Notes: a model not told the origin generated them from the sequence alone. Positions 1-10,884 are shown, numbered from the stretch's first letter. The stretch is DNA of 64,000 nt from Blattamonas nauphoetae (GCA_033064195.1 JARBJD010000021.1:124001-188000); one strand, 5' to 3'. Translations and numbers: made by a program.

Positions 1-1235
1 GACTTCTGGGCTCAAATCTGTGGAGTCTTTGACCTGTTCCTTGTTAAACCACGCGTAAAAGCCATTTTATTTGAATCCCTCCACACTCATTTCTACACAT
101 TCTCAGCTTGTGTGAACTGTGATGCTGCGATCGGATCCTCTCTCACAGCCGTTGATGCTGGATTGATTTCGTTCGAATTTGCCAGATGTATGGCTAGTAC
201 GGTACAGTCATGCCATTTTCTCTGGGGTGAAGGAGTTTTTGTTGACGAGTCATATTGTTTGTTCTCAATCAATCAGCCTCGTTGCGACACACACGATATC
301 ATGCTGTCTGGTGTTGAACCGGCGTTCTCCTCAAAGAAGAGGACATTTCATTTCGAATCAAGGACGCAAGCAGAGGATTTCCAGTTCATCTCGGTCAAAT
401 CGACGGACTTCGCAGAAATCGATTTCTCATCTGTGCTTATCGACAGTTACCACTCATTCACCTTCTTCCCCAACGCGGAATACGCACCGACGTGCACATT
501 CCTTTCCATCTGTGCTCAGTTTGCATCTGCGATTGCGAGTTTCGAACAGAAAACACCGACTCGTCCCATCGTGTTTTTTGTGAATCTGGGTGATTATTAC
601 ATGAAGGCGTCCCACGTAATCAGTATCTTCTACCCATTTTCTTTATTTTCAAACCCTGTTTTTCTTGTGTAGACATTACTCTTGAAGTCAAACCAGCGTC
701 GCCTCTGACTTCGATCTATCAAACTGATTCCTTTCTCATGTCCATCATGAACTCTACAGTTACCATCCTCAACATCCGCATGTATTGTGGAATCGAAACC
801 GCCTTCATTTGCCTCCATGACGCGAAGCTCTTCTTCAAGAGAACATCGTTCCATAAGGCTGAATATTTCAATGCATCTTCCCTACCAGTGATTACTTGTA
901 CCTATGCCACAGCTGTTGCCTTCAGTGGGACGGAATTCCAGTCTGTATTCGAACGACCGTTCACCACTGGCTCATTCGACCTCCTTGTGATGGAAAATGT
1001 CAAATTTCGGAACAAACACTTTCTGTCATATACCACATTCGACGTGTCATCCAATACATCGACCATAAACCTCTTAGATCTCATTTTTGACTGTGTTCAG
1101 TTCGATGGACACCTCATCATCTTCGATGGTGGTTGCCATCTTACTATGCGAAATATCACGTTCACTTCTTTTCGTATTTCTCCATCCAGTGGGGATTACG
1201 CGCTGACACAATGTATCTTTCGAGAAAAAGCGTGA
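1..1235 (+). CDS. Beta-helix-like surface protein, 5'-partial, two exons (1-589, 673-1235)
   Basis: The frame is open from base 1, so the gene starts outside the window. Reading through 1-589 and then 673-1235 gives one continuous protein; without splicing the first frame runs into a stop at 672. The product is rich in short hydrophobic strands alternating with Asn, Ser, Thr and Phe (for example FVNL, TILNIRMY and FICLHD, with NITFTSF near the end). This is typical of parallel beta-helix surface proteins such as the one at 52317-54290. The C-terminus at 1235 has no membrane segment, unlike that relative, so it is either a secreted form or truncated. It converges on the small gene at 1364-1789 with only about 130 bp between. 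The fold is inferred from composition; no catalytic motif is visible. Confidence 0.6.
590..672 (+). other. Predicted 83-nt spliceosomal intron
   Basis: The donor reads GTGATT and the acceptor TTGTGTAG after a pyrimidine-rich stretch. Removing it joins phase-1 codons (G/AC) and restores a coherent reading (VNL then DITLEVKPAS). Other GT positions nearby (571, 573, 580) do not give the right phase. Confidence 0.6.
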
Positions 1236-1363
1236 TTTGAGTCGAGTGACTTCGTATGATGAATAGAAAGGGAAACTAAACGATGAAATCAAAATGATCA
1301 ATAAGAAACATGTATGAATAGATAAATGGTGTTCTCCCCGCACAATCGGTCCGTAAAGACAGG

Positions 1364-1789
1364 TCAGATGGTCTCGAGTGTTCGGACGATGCGTTCCGGA
1401 TACTTAGAGCCACCTGACGTGACATAGATGTGATCCCAGGAGAGCCGAACAAGGTCTCCTTCTTTGAGGGTCTTCACTCTTTCGATAACTGCTTCTGCTT
1501 GTCTGTCAACCTTCGCTTTTGGATTCATGTCGAATGAGAATACTGTTTGCTTTTCATCCCCATATTCTCCCTTTTTCTCATATTTCTCGTACTCTTCGAT
1601 GTTGAATGAAGCCAAATATTTCGCGTGACCACATCGGTCAGGGCAGAGCGACGTCATGTGCAAGCATGGATGGAACTTGACCCCGACGAATCTGGCAATT
1701 GCAGTATGAGACGAAAGAACCTCAAATGAAGAGTCCGGGTCGGAAGTCGGCTGAGCGTTCAGAAGATGGAAGAAGAAAAAAGCGAACAT
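1364..1789 (-). CDS. Small secreted protein with CPDRCGH motif (141 aa)
   Basis: The protein starts MFAFFFFHLLNAQPTS, a short signal peptide with a likely cut after residue 12. The mature part of about 129 residues has a conserved-looking core: HPCLHMTSLCPDRCGH, an acidic and aromatic stretch (EEYEKYEKKGEYGDEKQ), then SWDHIYVTSGGSKYPER near the end. The Cys/His cluster could bind metal or form disulfides. The pattern reminds me of small bacterial conserved hypothetical proteins with the same LCPDRCGH core, but I cannot name a family. The ATG at 1789 is chosen because it gives the signal peptide. The gene is divergent from the one at 1974, sharing a 184-bp upstream region. Confidence 0.7.
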   Translation of the reverse strand: MFAFFFFHLLNAQPTSDPDSSFEVLSSHTAIARFVGVKFHPCLHMTSLCPDRCGHAKYLASFNIEEYEKYEKKGEYGDEKQTVFSFDMNPKAKVDRQAEAVIERVKTLKEGDLVRLSWDHIYVTSGGSKYPERIVRTLETI

Positions 1790-1973
1790 TCTTAACCCAT
1801 TTTTCGATGATTAGTGACAGAAGCTTCGCAAGCAGGTAAATTCTCCACGTCAAAGTCGACCGGCATTCTGAGCCGCATTCTGGATTTGGAAGCATGAATC
1901 GACATCCACATTTCATGAACCGGTTTTGCTCGTTAGAATTTTTCTTTGAAGAAGGGTAAGATCAACCGAGAAC

Positions 1974-3014
1974 ATGATGAAAACGACGATACCACCCCAA
2001 CTCATCCAGAAGTGTTCTCTTCCGTCTCATACTCCCGACTCCAGTCTTTTTATCAGCGCAGAACTCTCACATGAAGACCCATCAACGATCTATCGTTCCC
2101 TTGTATCACTTGTGAAGATCGGATATCCTTTTCATGATGCTCTTCAAGACAAAACTGTCCAGTTTCTGAACAGTCTCGAGCCGATCAGATTCTTCAAGAA
2201 GTCTGCCGACGAGTTCATCACAAAGATTGCTTCCAACAACAATGACCCATTTGGTGAATTCGTTGATAGTGTTGTCACAATCCTGTCATCATCACACTCG
2301 AGCATTGTTGACGCAGCACTGTCATTCTCAAGCCGATTCTACTCCACTTCATCAAAACCGTTCCAGCTACAACTTATGGAAGCTGATTTCTTGTCCAGAG
2401 TATTGACAAGCATTCAACCTCAAACACGATGCATCTCCTCCCAGTCATCACTTCACTCATCTTTGATTTCAGTTCTCGAGTCCTCTCTCTCCTGTGCCTC
2501 TACCAACCAACTCGAAATTCTCCTCCATACAACTCCAATCGACGAACACAGTATCCGTGAGCTCATTTTTCACAAAGTCGTTTTTCCGTCGTCTCCTTAT
2601 CTGCTTTCTGTCTGTCACAGTCAACGCAGCCTCAGCAACCGCTTGTCTGGGTCATTCATGCTTATTTTTGGCCGACTTATTCTTATCAGTCCGCTTCATC
2701 GTCCAACCTTGGAGTTTGTTCTCACTTCTCCACTTTTGTCGACATTCTCAAGTTGTCTCTCATACGTCGAACACTGGATCCCTCTCTGGACGACACTCTT
2801 CGAATTCGACAATTCGTTGAAAGACTGGAAGAATAAAGGTGCAGAAGTCGTCATATCTGGGAAACAGATTATCCAAGCTCTGTTTGCGGAAGGCTTCGAA
2901 GACACTCTCGAAGCGATCCTGATGCACGATGAGGACGGATTTTACGGTGTCAACATTGTAACTACTTGTATCTCAGTCTCGCAACGACTGGGATCGAATG
3001 TGATGAGACTGTGA
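1974..3014 (+). CDS. ARM-like helical protein of unknown function (346 aa)
   Basis: This is a complete frame from a double ATG. The protein is almost entirely helical, with Leu/Ser-rich amphipathic segments (IYRSLVSLVKIGYPFHDAL, FVDSVVTILSSSHSSIVDA, FVLTSPLLSTFSSCLSY). It has no signal peptide, membrane segment or catalytic motif. The pattern resembles the ARM/HEAT-like hypothetical proteins that are expanded in oxymonads. Members are often longer; this one stops at NVMRL, and the same frame stays open again from 3018 to 3416 after the TGA. That downstream sequence does not look like the same family, so I treat 3014 as the end. A relative in decay is at 10885-12586. Confidence 0.7.
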   Translation: MMKTTIPPQLIQKCSLPSHTPDSSLFISAELSHEDPSTIYRSLVSLVKIGYPFHDALQDKTVQFLNSLEPIRFFKKSADEFITKIASNNNDPFGEFVDSVVTILSSSHSSIVDAALSFSSRFYSTSSKPFQLQLMEADFLSRVLTSIQPQTRCISSQSSLHSSLISVLESSLSCASTNQLEILLHTTPIDEHSIRELIFHKVVFPSSPYLLSVCHSQRSLSNRLSGSFMLIFGRLILISPLHRPTLEFVLTSPLLSTFSSCLSYVEHWIPLWTTLFEFDNSLKDWKNKGAEVVISGKQIIQALFAEGFEDTLEAILMHDEDGFYGVNIVTTCISVSQRLGSNVMRL

Positions 3015-3892
3015 ACAGTGATCTCTCATCTCGACGCTCCTCACCAGCTCACCTTCAATTTTTATATTTCCACGAACTCTCACACAACTTTGATTTTGTG
3101 GTGGTTGTTCATCCAGACGAACAGACAAGATGAGATCGTCTCACAGCGGACAATACAACTTCACCTTTCAAAGATATCGTGCTGGATGCCAGAGTATTTC
3201 ATGGTCCTATCAAGCTCTGGACTTTATCCAAATTGTTCTTTCGTTCAGGAACAGTACGATGTGACCAGATTGTCCCCCAATCTCGACTTTTGGACCATCT
3301 CTGAACCGCATTCCCTTTTTCTCTTCAAAATGGCTTGCCTGCGAAAGCAGAAGGTAGAATTGTTCACATGGTATCATCAAGTCAGATTCAGCCTTTTTGA
3401 GTGGAATTACAGATGAAATCAGGTTGAGATTTCGATGAACCAAAATGCGATGTCAACCATTGATCCACCAACCCCTCCATTTAGCCAGGAGTGAAATCAA
3501 CCGAAATTGCATGAACGCTGCTAAACTCCACTCCTAATCGACGTTGCCACCTTCTCTTCACAGCTCACACGAATGATCTCCGTCTCACCAATGATTAGCC
3601 CTGTGATCTCTCTTCGATCAAGAAATCGCTAGACAGTTTGTAAGAATGAACAATACGACCCATCAGACCTCGATCAATGGTCAGACTGACCAGAATAGGA
3701 CACTTCATGCGGATGATCTCGAGAGACGTCTCTCAACATCATTATCTGAAGAAATCTCCTATTCTTCCATACACTAGAAAGAAGACAGAGAATATATGAC
3801 TTCCAGTGACGAATGGTTGCACTATTCTTCGTTGTGAACGAAAAGTCACATTTCCCATAACAACACTTGTTTATCAAGTTCATCAACATCAA
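3015..3892. other. Intergenic stretch, no supported gene
   Basis: An open frame at 3018-3416 follows the preceding gene in frame, but its composition is not protein-like and it starts at GTG. Nothing else convincing is seen. The last ~100 bases would be the upstream region of the giant gene at 3893. Confidence 0.5.
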
Positions 3893-6800
3893 ATGATATT
3901 CGACATCATTCTACTCATTAAACTCATTTCAGAGACGTATTCAAAACCAATATCAGATGCAGATGCGTTCTATTCTATTAGTTCAGTCATCAATCAACCT
4001 CAACAATTCGTTCAGAACGAATTCACAAAACAAGAAGCAGCTCTCCAATCAGCAAAATATCACGGATTGTGGACGGAGATCATCAATAGATGCATTTTCC
4101 TCCTCGGAAACGACACCTACATTACACATTCACAAGAAAGAAAATGTTCAGAACAAAACCAAACACCAACAACCAACCAGCAAGGTCACGATTCGGAGTC
4201 GAATGTGCCTTCTCCGATCTTCAAAGTCACAAACAGCGCATTATCAGCCAAATCTGTGAACTTCCATGCAGAACAGACCAATCATCTCGTTGCCTTTCTT
4301 CTCAACTCCTCTTTCTCAGCGGAAGACTGCTCTATTCACTCGTCTGGAACAACCATCCCAATCATTGCCATTTCCAGCGACGAATCGCCGAGTGTTGTTC
4401 ATCTCATCAGAACACAACACTATGTTGCTTCGATCATCACTCTTGATCCCATCGTCAAACACGAATCAGCCGTTCTGAACATGGCTGACACTGCAAGAAC
4501 GATGCATGATCGAAACGAAGGCTCAAAGTTGACATATGTTTCCATTTCGTACAGATCCAACGAAACAATTGCCATTCTGACTTTGTCAGGAAAGGATCTT
4601 GCTGAACAGGACCACACGCTCTTCGTCCAGAATTCCAACGATGAGATGGAAAAAGTCACAATCCCTGTGTCATACTCCTCGTCGAGCTTGGGCGGTCTCA
4701 CTGCGACCGTCTCTCTTGTCGATCAGCCACTGATCAAGTACGGGGAGAGCTACACTGTGACAGGACTGAAGGTGGGAAGCGCAGAGGGAGAGGATGTGGA
4801 GGTTTCTGGGACAATCTCGTTTCGTGTGACGGATGAACCAGCTGAGATTCTCGACATCTCATTCTCTTTCGACGAGAACACACAGAGCACAGGAACACTC
4901 ACCTTCAAATCTCTCAGAATGCCGACCAAGTCAAGTTTGATCATCACAGTTGAGGGAACAGACACGTTCAATCTCTCCTCGTACGCCTCTTTCACCTCAC
5001 CTGAAGCAGGATCTGTGAGTGTGCTGCTGTATTCACCGAGGTCAACACCAAAATTGGAATACGGTCAAACATACACAATCACCAGAATGGTTCTCTCTTC
5101 AACGAAGCAAGAAGTGTTCTTCACTGGAAAGAGAGAGATCGTCATCCCACAGGCAGATCCGCGAGTGATTGCTGAAAAGAATGAGGAGTGGTTCGAAGAT
5201 GGGTCTGGAAAGACGTTCTCGTTTTGGTCAACTTTGCTGGACGATTCAGAATACGAAATGGAACTGAAAGACATCACAGAAGGCGCAGAGGATGATCAGA
5301 CAGTCGCAATCGCTCTCAAAATGAAGACTGAAGGGACGAGACAATACGTCGAAGGGTCAGCCTTGTTCTATCCAGCATCAAAAGCGACCCTGAAATACTC
5401 GCACAGCTATAAAGTCTCATCTGTGGTCAAGGTGACCGAACCAGCAACACCAATCCTCGTCGACACTATCACAATCACCATCCCAGCGCAACAATCCATC
5501 GTGACAAGCCTCGTCAGCGCCATCCAACCCGGAACGGACGAGAAATATCTGCAACTTGTGTATGAATCGAATGATGCAGAATCTTCGTATTTGTATCCGA
5601 CGTTTGAAGGAGATGGCGGACGAGTGAACCTCTCGTCGATTTACTTCGGAGAGGGGAAGGCCACTCAAAAGGTTCAAATCTTCGGAACAACTGGAACACG
5701 CAGCTTGGAGTACGGAAAACGGTATAAACTGGTCTCACTTGCTCCTTCAAGAGGCGATCCTCTTCTCCTCGCTGAAGAGTTCGTTGTTGAGGTTCCAGTC
5801 GAACCAGCGCGTGTTTGGAAGGTTTCCAAACAGGACGCGAGTGATGGACTAACGACCACTCTGACATTCTCCACAAGAATGTTGGAAAATGACGAGAAAA
5901 TCGATATTGCTGTCAGCTCGTCTGCGCTCTCTCACTCGACCACGCTCACCGCGACAGTTTCTGGAACTGGAGACGGACAAACTGCAGTTGTTGTGGCTTC
6001 GCTCAACTCAGATGGTTCCGGAGACCTCTTCAACAATGCTACATACAAAGTCACTTCCGTCACCCGTTCAACATCAGATTCGATCTATCATGAAGACCTC
6101 TCCTTCGACACCCCCATCATCCCTCCAACCATCACCGACATCTCCATCCGACCCGATCCCAACACCAACGAACGCTATGTCATCATTCGATTGGAAGGGA
6201 AGAATATCGACACAAAGTACTGGTCGTACGTCCATGTGAACAATTCGTATTACTCACTCACAAGCGCGTACACCTTCAACAGCACAACGTGGGGTGAGTT
6301 TTCTGTTGAAGTATACAACTCATCGAATGAATATCTTGAATATGGGAAGACCTACACTGTGACAAGCATCATAAATCGACATGAGTGCCATCTGGCAAAG
6401 ACCCTGAGCTTTGTCGTGCCAGCGGAGAAGCCAAGATTGGCTTCGGTGAGTGTTGAGAACTCGACTGACAAGAAATCTGCGACGTTTACGTTCACAACGA
6501 GACTGCTGGAGGACCAGGCAACATACAGACTTCTTTTGAAGGGAGTCCCCACAGAATCAGGAGGGAAGATTCATTCGAACAACATCACAGCGACTGTTTC
6601 ATCGACGTCATCCGACAACCAGGTCGCTGTCGCTAATGTGACTCTGTCAGAAGATGGTGTTGGCTCAGATTTGATCAATGGCCACACGTATTACATCCAT
6701 GAAATCGAAAAAATCGGCGGAACGACCGAACCCGACATCCTGATCGATTATTTTGGAATCCAGACCCAAAACGGCCCAGCCAGAGTGACGTCATGCAAAG

Positions 6801-9739
6801 CGTACTTCTACGCCGGAACGTACGAGAAGACGCTCATCGTTGAGTTTGGCGGAACTGGATTGAAAGGCTTGTACAGCCAGCGAGTGACTGTCAACGACGG
6901 ACAGAATGACATCGTTCTCAGCAGCTACCTCTCGTTCAGTTCATCTCTCGCTGGGAACCTTTCTGCTGAGCTGACTGGTTCATATGCCCAGTTGAAATAC
7001 GGACAAGAATACAAGATTGTGTCGATTGCCGCTTCATTCTGGGGGGATGCTCCAATTGTGAGTTCAGGACTGAAGTTCTCTGTTCCAAAAGAGAATCCAA
7101 GATTGATAACTTGTTGGAAGCAAACGAACGAAACAGATGGATCGGCCACGAATCTGGTGTTTAAGACGAATAAGATGGAAGATGGAGAGACATATGAGAT
7201 CACACTGGCTGGCGCACAGCTCTTTTCATCAACGATTGATCACACAACCACTCTGAAAGTTCAAATCTCGACGGAAGAAGGGCAGCAGATTGCAGTCGGG
7301 ACAGGAATCATGTCTCCGCCAGAATCAGCGTCGATTCTGTACAACATGAACTACACCGCCGTCTCAATGAAGAAATGCGGATCTCTCGAAGAAGACTCAA
7401 TCGTCATCGAACATGTTTATTTCTGGACACCAAAAGACAACAGACAGGCGACATCGGCCTCAGCTGACTTTCTTGATCAAACGGAGCGTGAAATCCAAAT
7501 TGAAGTGCGCGGACAGTACTTCCCAATCGGCTCGACATTCCTCATGACGATTGGCGGAGAGAAGGAGATCGATTTGGAGGCGAAGGGTGTGTTCCATCGA
7601 AAGAATAACGGAACCATCACAGCCAGATTGTTCTCGAAATCAGGGACTCCAGAACTGGAATATGGACACACCTACACAGTGTCATCAATTCGCTACGAAG
7701 CCACAGGCTCACCTGTGATTCTCGCTGAAGCCCTCACATTCTCAATTCCAGCAGCGACACAACAAATCATCGAAGCAGACTGTCTGTTTGATGCTGAGAC
7801 TCAAACAGCACTGGTGACGATGTATGGAAACGAGATGATCGATGCTGCGATGACAGTGCGAGTGTCTGACGAAGAAGGAAATGTCATCGCATCACCAGAC
7901 ACAACACTGTTCAATGAAGAAACGAAAACATTGTCTGTTCGGTTTAACGTTGGCGAAGACGGCCAACCGAACTGTCTGATGTTGGGGAAGAGCTACACGA
8001 TCAAGTCGGTTGGGGAAGGAGAGGAAACCGTCATGCCTGTTTGCGAATCTGTCACGTTCAAACTCTCCCACACTCCCAAAATCAAAAAAGTTGACTTCGA
8101 ATTTGCGAACAAGATGGGTACAAAGGCTCGTCTTCATCTCACCGGATCGGATTTTCCAGAAAACGAGGTTCTGGTTGCGACACTCACAGGCGGACTGAAA
8201 TTCCAGGTCAACTTTGGAGCAGATGGGACAGCAGTGTCAGACACGATTGAAATTGGGTTCGAAGACACAATGGCATTTGAGACGGAATATTCTTTTGTGT
8301 CGCTCACTCGTCCAGGAGAGGAAGACAACCTCTTTGATGTGTCAGCATCGCTCTTCAAGACAGGCGTGAGACCAACCCAGCCGGAATTTGTGATTGCTGA
8401 GGGAGATGAGGAGGGAAGGGGTTGCGGAGATGAGGAGACACCGTGTGGATCGATCAAAACCGTTCTTGATCTCTCGCTTCGTCTGAAAATGACAAACGTT
8501 GTGATGAACTTGAAAGGACAAGTGAAACAGAAAACCGGTTTGTCACTCGCTGAACAATCGTCAATCACACTCCAAAACCCGAACGCAGAATCCGCCACGT
8601 TGAAAATCCCAGGATCAGCCAGCCACGAAGGACAAGAAGGACTTATTCTGGTGAATACAGCCACATTATCGCTTCAGAGCCTGGAAGTGACACTGTGTCC
8701 TTATGCAACAGTTGAGGTTTTGGTGGTTGGATCAGACAGTACCGTTTTGATCGAGAACTGTGTTGTATCTGTCGAACAACATGAACACAACCAAAACACA
8801 AACGGGGACATCAATCTGTGCAGTTGGGCGTCTGGTCTGCTCGTTGTCAGACGTTCAACGACAAATCTGATCAATTCTTCGTTCACAGACTTCAAACAGG
8901 GTGTGATGAACGTGAGAGGAGGATCACTCAAAATTGAGAACTGCGCACTCAACAACAACGGCAACACTTCAGAAACATTCCCGTCAATCAGGCAGAACAT
9001 AGCCTGTGAAGAGAACGGAACGATCGATATTCTATCCTCGCCTGAGATGGGCGATTCACTGTGGATCTCAACCAAAGACTGCCAAGTGACGAAAGATACC
9101 ACTGAGGTGAAATCACCACTTTTTGTCTCAACACTCGACGCAGGAAAGACAGCGGCAACATTCGACACGAACACCAACATCTTCACACTGAAAGTGATAG
9201 GCACTCATCTCATTCCATGCAATCTTCGATTAGACGTGTTTGAAGTCAACTCGAAAGACAAAACCGAAACAGGAGCGAGTGTGATTGTCCATCTGGACGA
9301 GAATTCCACCAGCGACTGGAGCGAAACTGCACTCACAGCGTCAATCCCGAACTCTCTGCTGTCCACCGAATTAAACTCGAAGTTCGACTGGCATGTTCGA
9401 CTGATGTTTGGTCCCAACGAAGTTTCAACTGCTTCCATACGACTGACTGAACACAAATCATCGACTCCCACACTTCTCGCGTGGTTACTGCCTGTCGTCA
9501 TCTCAGTCACGATTGGGCTCCTGATTGCGATGATCGTTGCCTGTGTCTGTGTTCGTCGTCGCAAGATGAGAAAGGGCGGTTTCAAAGAATTCAAAGGCGG
9601 GGTTGGGATTGACGAGAGTGGAAAGAAGACGTCTCTGTCGAAACACGAAGGATACACGAAATACAGCGACGAGGGCGAGGATGAGTTCGGCAGAGGGTCA
9701 ATTAACACACCTCCTTTGGATGTTGCTGATCCGGTATGA
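3893..9739 (+). CDS. Giant type I surface protein: repeat domains, beta-helix, membrane anchor (1,948 aa)
   Basis: The open frame extends up to 3806 without an ATG. I choose ATG 3893 because it opens a signal-peptide-like segment (MIFDIILLIKLISETYS). Residues about 210-1490 hold about twelve repeats of roughly 100 residues, each ending in a strand pair like LEYGKTYTVTSI (variants at LKYGQEYKIVSI, LEYGHTYTVSSI, LMLGKSYTIKSV) and often containing RLLEDQATYR-like segments. These are probably Ig-like beta sandwiches. Residues about 1500-1760 start with GCGDEETPCGSIKTVL and look like a parallel beta-helix. A single membrane span (about 1857-1886, LLPVVISVTIGLLIAMIVAC) is followed by RRRK and a 60-residue charged cytoplasmic tail. 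It is probably a cell-surface adhesion or receptor-like protein. No introns or breaks are seen. Confidence 0.9.
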   Translation: MIFDIILLIKLISETYSKPISDADAFYSISSVINQPQQFVQNEFTKQEAALQSAKYHGLWTEIINRCIFLLGNDTYITHSQERKCSEQNQTPTTNQQGHDSESNVPSPIFKVTNSALSAKSVNFHAEQTNHLVAFLLNSSFSAEDCSIHSSGTTIPIIAISSDESPSVVHLIRTQHYVASIITLDPIVKHESAVLNMADTARTMHDRNEGSKLTYVSISYRSNETIAILTLSGKDLAEQDHTLFVQNSNDEMEKVTIPVSYSSSSLGGLTATVSLVDQPLIKYGESYTVTGLKVGSAEGEDVEVSGTISFRVTDEPAEILDISFSFDENTQSTGTLTFKSLRMPTKSSLIITVEGTDTFNLSSYASFTSPEAGSVSVLLYSPRSTPKLEYGQTYTITRMVLSSTKQEVFFTGKREIVIPQADPRVIAEKNEEWFEDGSGKTFSFWSTLLDDSEYEMELKDITEGAEDDQTVAIALKMKTEGTRQYVEGSALFYPASKATLKYSHSYKVSSVVKVTEPATPILVDTITITIPAQQSIVTSLVSAIQPGTDEKYLQLVYESNDAESSYLYPTFEGDGGRVNLSSIYFGEGKATQKVQIFGTTGTRSLEYGKRYKLVSLAPSRGDPLLLAEEFVVEVPVEPARVWKVSKQDASDGLTTTLTFSTRMLENDEKIDIAVSSSALSHSTTLTATVSGTGDGQTAVVVASLNSDGSGDLFNNATYKVTSVTRSTSDSIYHEDLSFDTPIIPPTITDISIRPDPNTNERYVIIRLEGKNIDTKYWSYVHVNNSYYSLTSAYTFNSTTWGEFSVEVYNSSNEYLEYGKTYTVTSIINRHECHLAKTLSFVVPAEKPRLASVSVENSTDKKSATFTFTTRLLEDQATYRLLLKGVPTESGGKIHSNNITATVSSTSSDNQVAVANVTLSEDGVGSDLINGHTYYIHEIEKIGGTTEPDILIDYFGIQTQNGPARVTSCKAYFYAGTYEKTLIVEFGGTGLKGLYSQRVTVNDGQNDIVLSSYLSFSSSLAGNLSAELTGSYAQLKYGQEYKIVSIAASFWGDAPIVSSGLKFSVPKENPRLITCWKQTNETDGSATNLVFKTNKMEDGETYEITLAGAQLFSSTIDHTTTLKVQISTEEGQQIAVGTGIMSPPESASILYNMNYTAVSMKKCGSLEEDSIVIEHVYFWTPKDNRQATSASADFLDQTEREIQIEVRGQYFPIGSTFLMTIGGEKEIDLEAKGVFHRKNNGTITARLFSKSGTPELEYGHTYTVSSIRYEATGSPVILAEALTFSIPAATQQIIEADCLFDAETQTALVTMYGNEMIDAAMTVRVSDEEGNVIASPDTTLFNEETKTLSVRFNVGEDGQPNCLMLGKSYTIKSVGEGEETVMPVCESVTFKLSHTPKIKKVDFEFANKMGTKARLHLTGSDFPENEVLVATLTGGLKFQVNFGADGTAVSDTIEIGFEDTMAFETEYSFVSLTRPGEEDNLFDVSASLFKTGVRPTQPEFVIAEGDEEGRGCGDEETPCGSIKTVLDLSLRLKMTNVVMNLKGQVKQKTGLSLAEQSSITLQNPNAESATLKIPGSASHEGQEGLILVNTATLSLQSLEVTLCPYATVEVLVVGSDSTVLIENCVVSVEQHEHNQNTNGDINLCSWASGLLVVRRSTTNLINSSFTDFKQGVMNVRGGSLKIENCALNNNGNTSETFPSIRQNIACEENGTIDILSSPEMGDSLWISTKDCQVTKDTTEVKSPLFVSTLDAGKTAATFDTNTNIFTLKVIGTHLIPCNLRLDVFEVNSKDKTETGASVIVHLDENSTSDWSETALTASIPNSLLSTELNSKFDWHVRLMFGPNEVSTASIRLTEHKSSTPTLLAWLLPVVISVTIGLLIAMIVACVCVRRRKMRKGGFKEFKGGVGIDESGKKTSLSKHEGYTKYSDEGEDEFGRGSINTPPLDVADPV

Positions 9740-10037
9740 GACCAGATTTGAAGACACTCTTTTCGTTTTTCGTTTTTTTTCGCTTTGAGTTCTCTGCATT
9801 TACTGACAATACGAACTGAGTTCACTATTTACATTTCACTTGATCTTTTCTTGATTTTTCTTCTATTTCTCTTGAGCCAATGGTGGAATGTGGGATTATC
9901 GAATGTGTCCCACATTTAACATACAACTGCGTTGATTAATTCCCTTCTCATTAACTTTTTTGAAAAATATACTTCAAAACAAAGATGAGGGTTGATCAAC
10001 AATCTTGATTCCCAGTCTTTACATATAGCTTTCTGTA

Positions 10038-10814
10038 ATGTCGAGAGAATCATTCGGGAAGTTGTATATGAAGTACTGTGACGAAATTCCTGACAGGGAA
10101 CCAACATATCTTCGTAGACTCTTTGATGTTCGTTTTCGAAATAAACCAGTCTTGTGGTATGGAAAGGTTGAAGAAAAAAGTGACGAAAGGATTATTTTTG
10201 TCATGAAATCACTTTTTCCTGGGAATGAACCGAGAGTTCTTCTCAAACTCCCTCAGAGTCTGGAGGATCCTCAAAACTTCGTCATTGGGCAGTGCAGCCA
10301 TTTCAAAGGGACTTTAAAAGGCTTTTCGAACCTCATATGTCAAGATCCCCAAGACCCAGAGTTTTCTGCAATCCTTGAATTAAATACTGACGCAACGTTC
10401 ACATCCAATCCCTTCGACTTGGATTTGACGTTCATGCAATTTGAGGAATATTTTGGAACATTTGATCAATCTCCTTTTCAAGATAAGTATGAGAAATATT
10501 GGAAAGATACTCCAATTGACGTCATCGGCCGCTTCAAAGAAGGATCCTTGGCAGACGGGCAATTTCGCATCTATCAGTTTGTTATCGAGCGTCCGAGCAG
10601 ACCCTCAAACGATTTTGGCTTTTGGCGTGGCACCATTCGTGTTCGGGTTGCAATTACTCAATCTGGAGACATCCAACGATTTATTGCAGAAAATGAACGC
10701 CTGGAAATCGTGGTTGTGCCTTATGCTCGAAATGGATCCCCTCACGTGTTCAATCTAAACGAAATTGTTGGACCTCGAATTCAGACTCCGACATCAGTGC
10801 GGCTGGCATTCTGA
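10038..10814 (+). CDS. Hypothetical protein (258 aa), not recognised
   Basis: This is a complete ATG-to-stop frame, 298 bp after the giant gene on the same strand. The protein is soluble-looking, with no signal peptide or membrane span. It is rich in beta-type alternation (VLWYGKVEEK, ERIIFVMKS, RVLLKLPQS, FVIGQCSHFKGTLKG) and then RGTIRVRVAIT and LEIVVVPYAR near the C-terminus. The N-terminal half could be a small barrel, but this is a guess from strand pattern. Codon use resembles the neighbouring host genes, and overlapping frames are clearly shadows. Confidence 0.65.
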   Translation: MSRESFGKLYMKYCDEIPDREPTYLRRLFDVRFRNKPVLWYGKVEEKSDERIIFVMKSLFPGNEPRVLLKLPQSLEDPQNFVIGQCSHFKGTLKGFSNLICQDPQDPEFSAILELNTDATFTSNPFDLDLTFMQFEEYFGTFDQSPFQDKYEKYWKDTPIDVIGRFKEGSLADGQFRIYQFVIERPSRPSNDFGFWRGTIRVRVAITQSGDIQRFIAENERLEIVVVPYARNGSPHVFNLNEIVGPRIQTPTSVRLAF

Positions 10815-10884
10815 TTTCGACAAAGTTAGCTGCTTTCTATCCTTTCACGTCCAATACACACTCGCTTTCATCCTTTTGTTTCCA

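Noticed and set aside
3018-3416. Read-through extension of the ARM-like gene
   Set aside because: It is in the same frame after a TGA, but the translated sequence lacks the helical Leu/Ser pattern and looks non-coding.
8134-9204. Long antisense frames opposite the giant surface gene, and similar ones opposite 45991-51810
   Set aside because: They mirror codon bias of the real genes on the other strand and have no features of their own.
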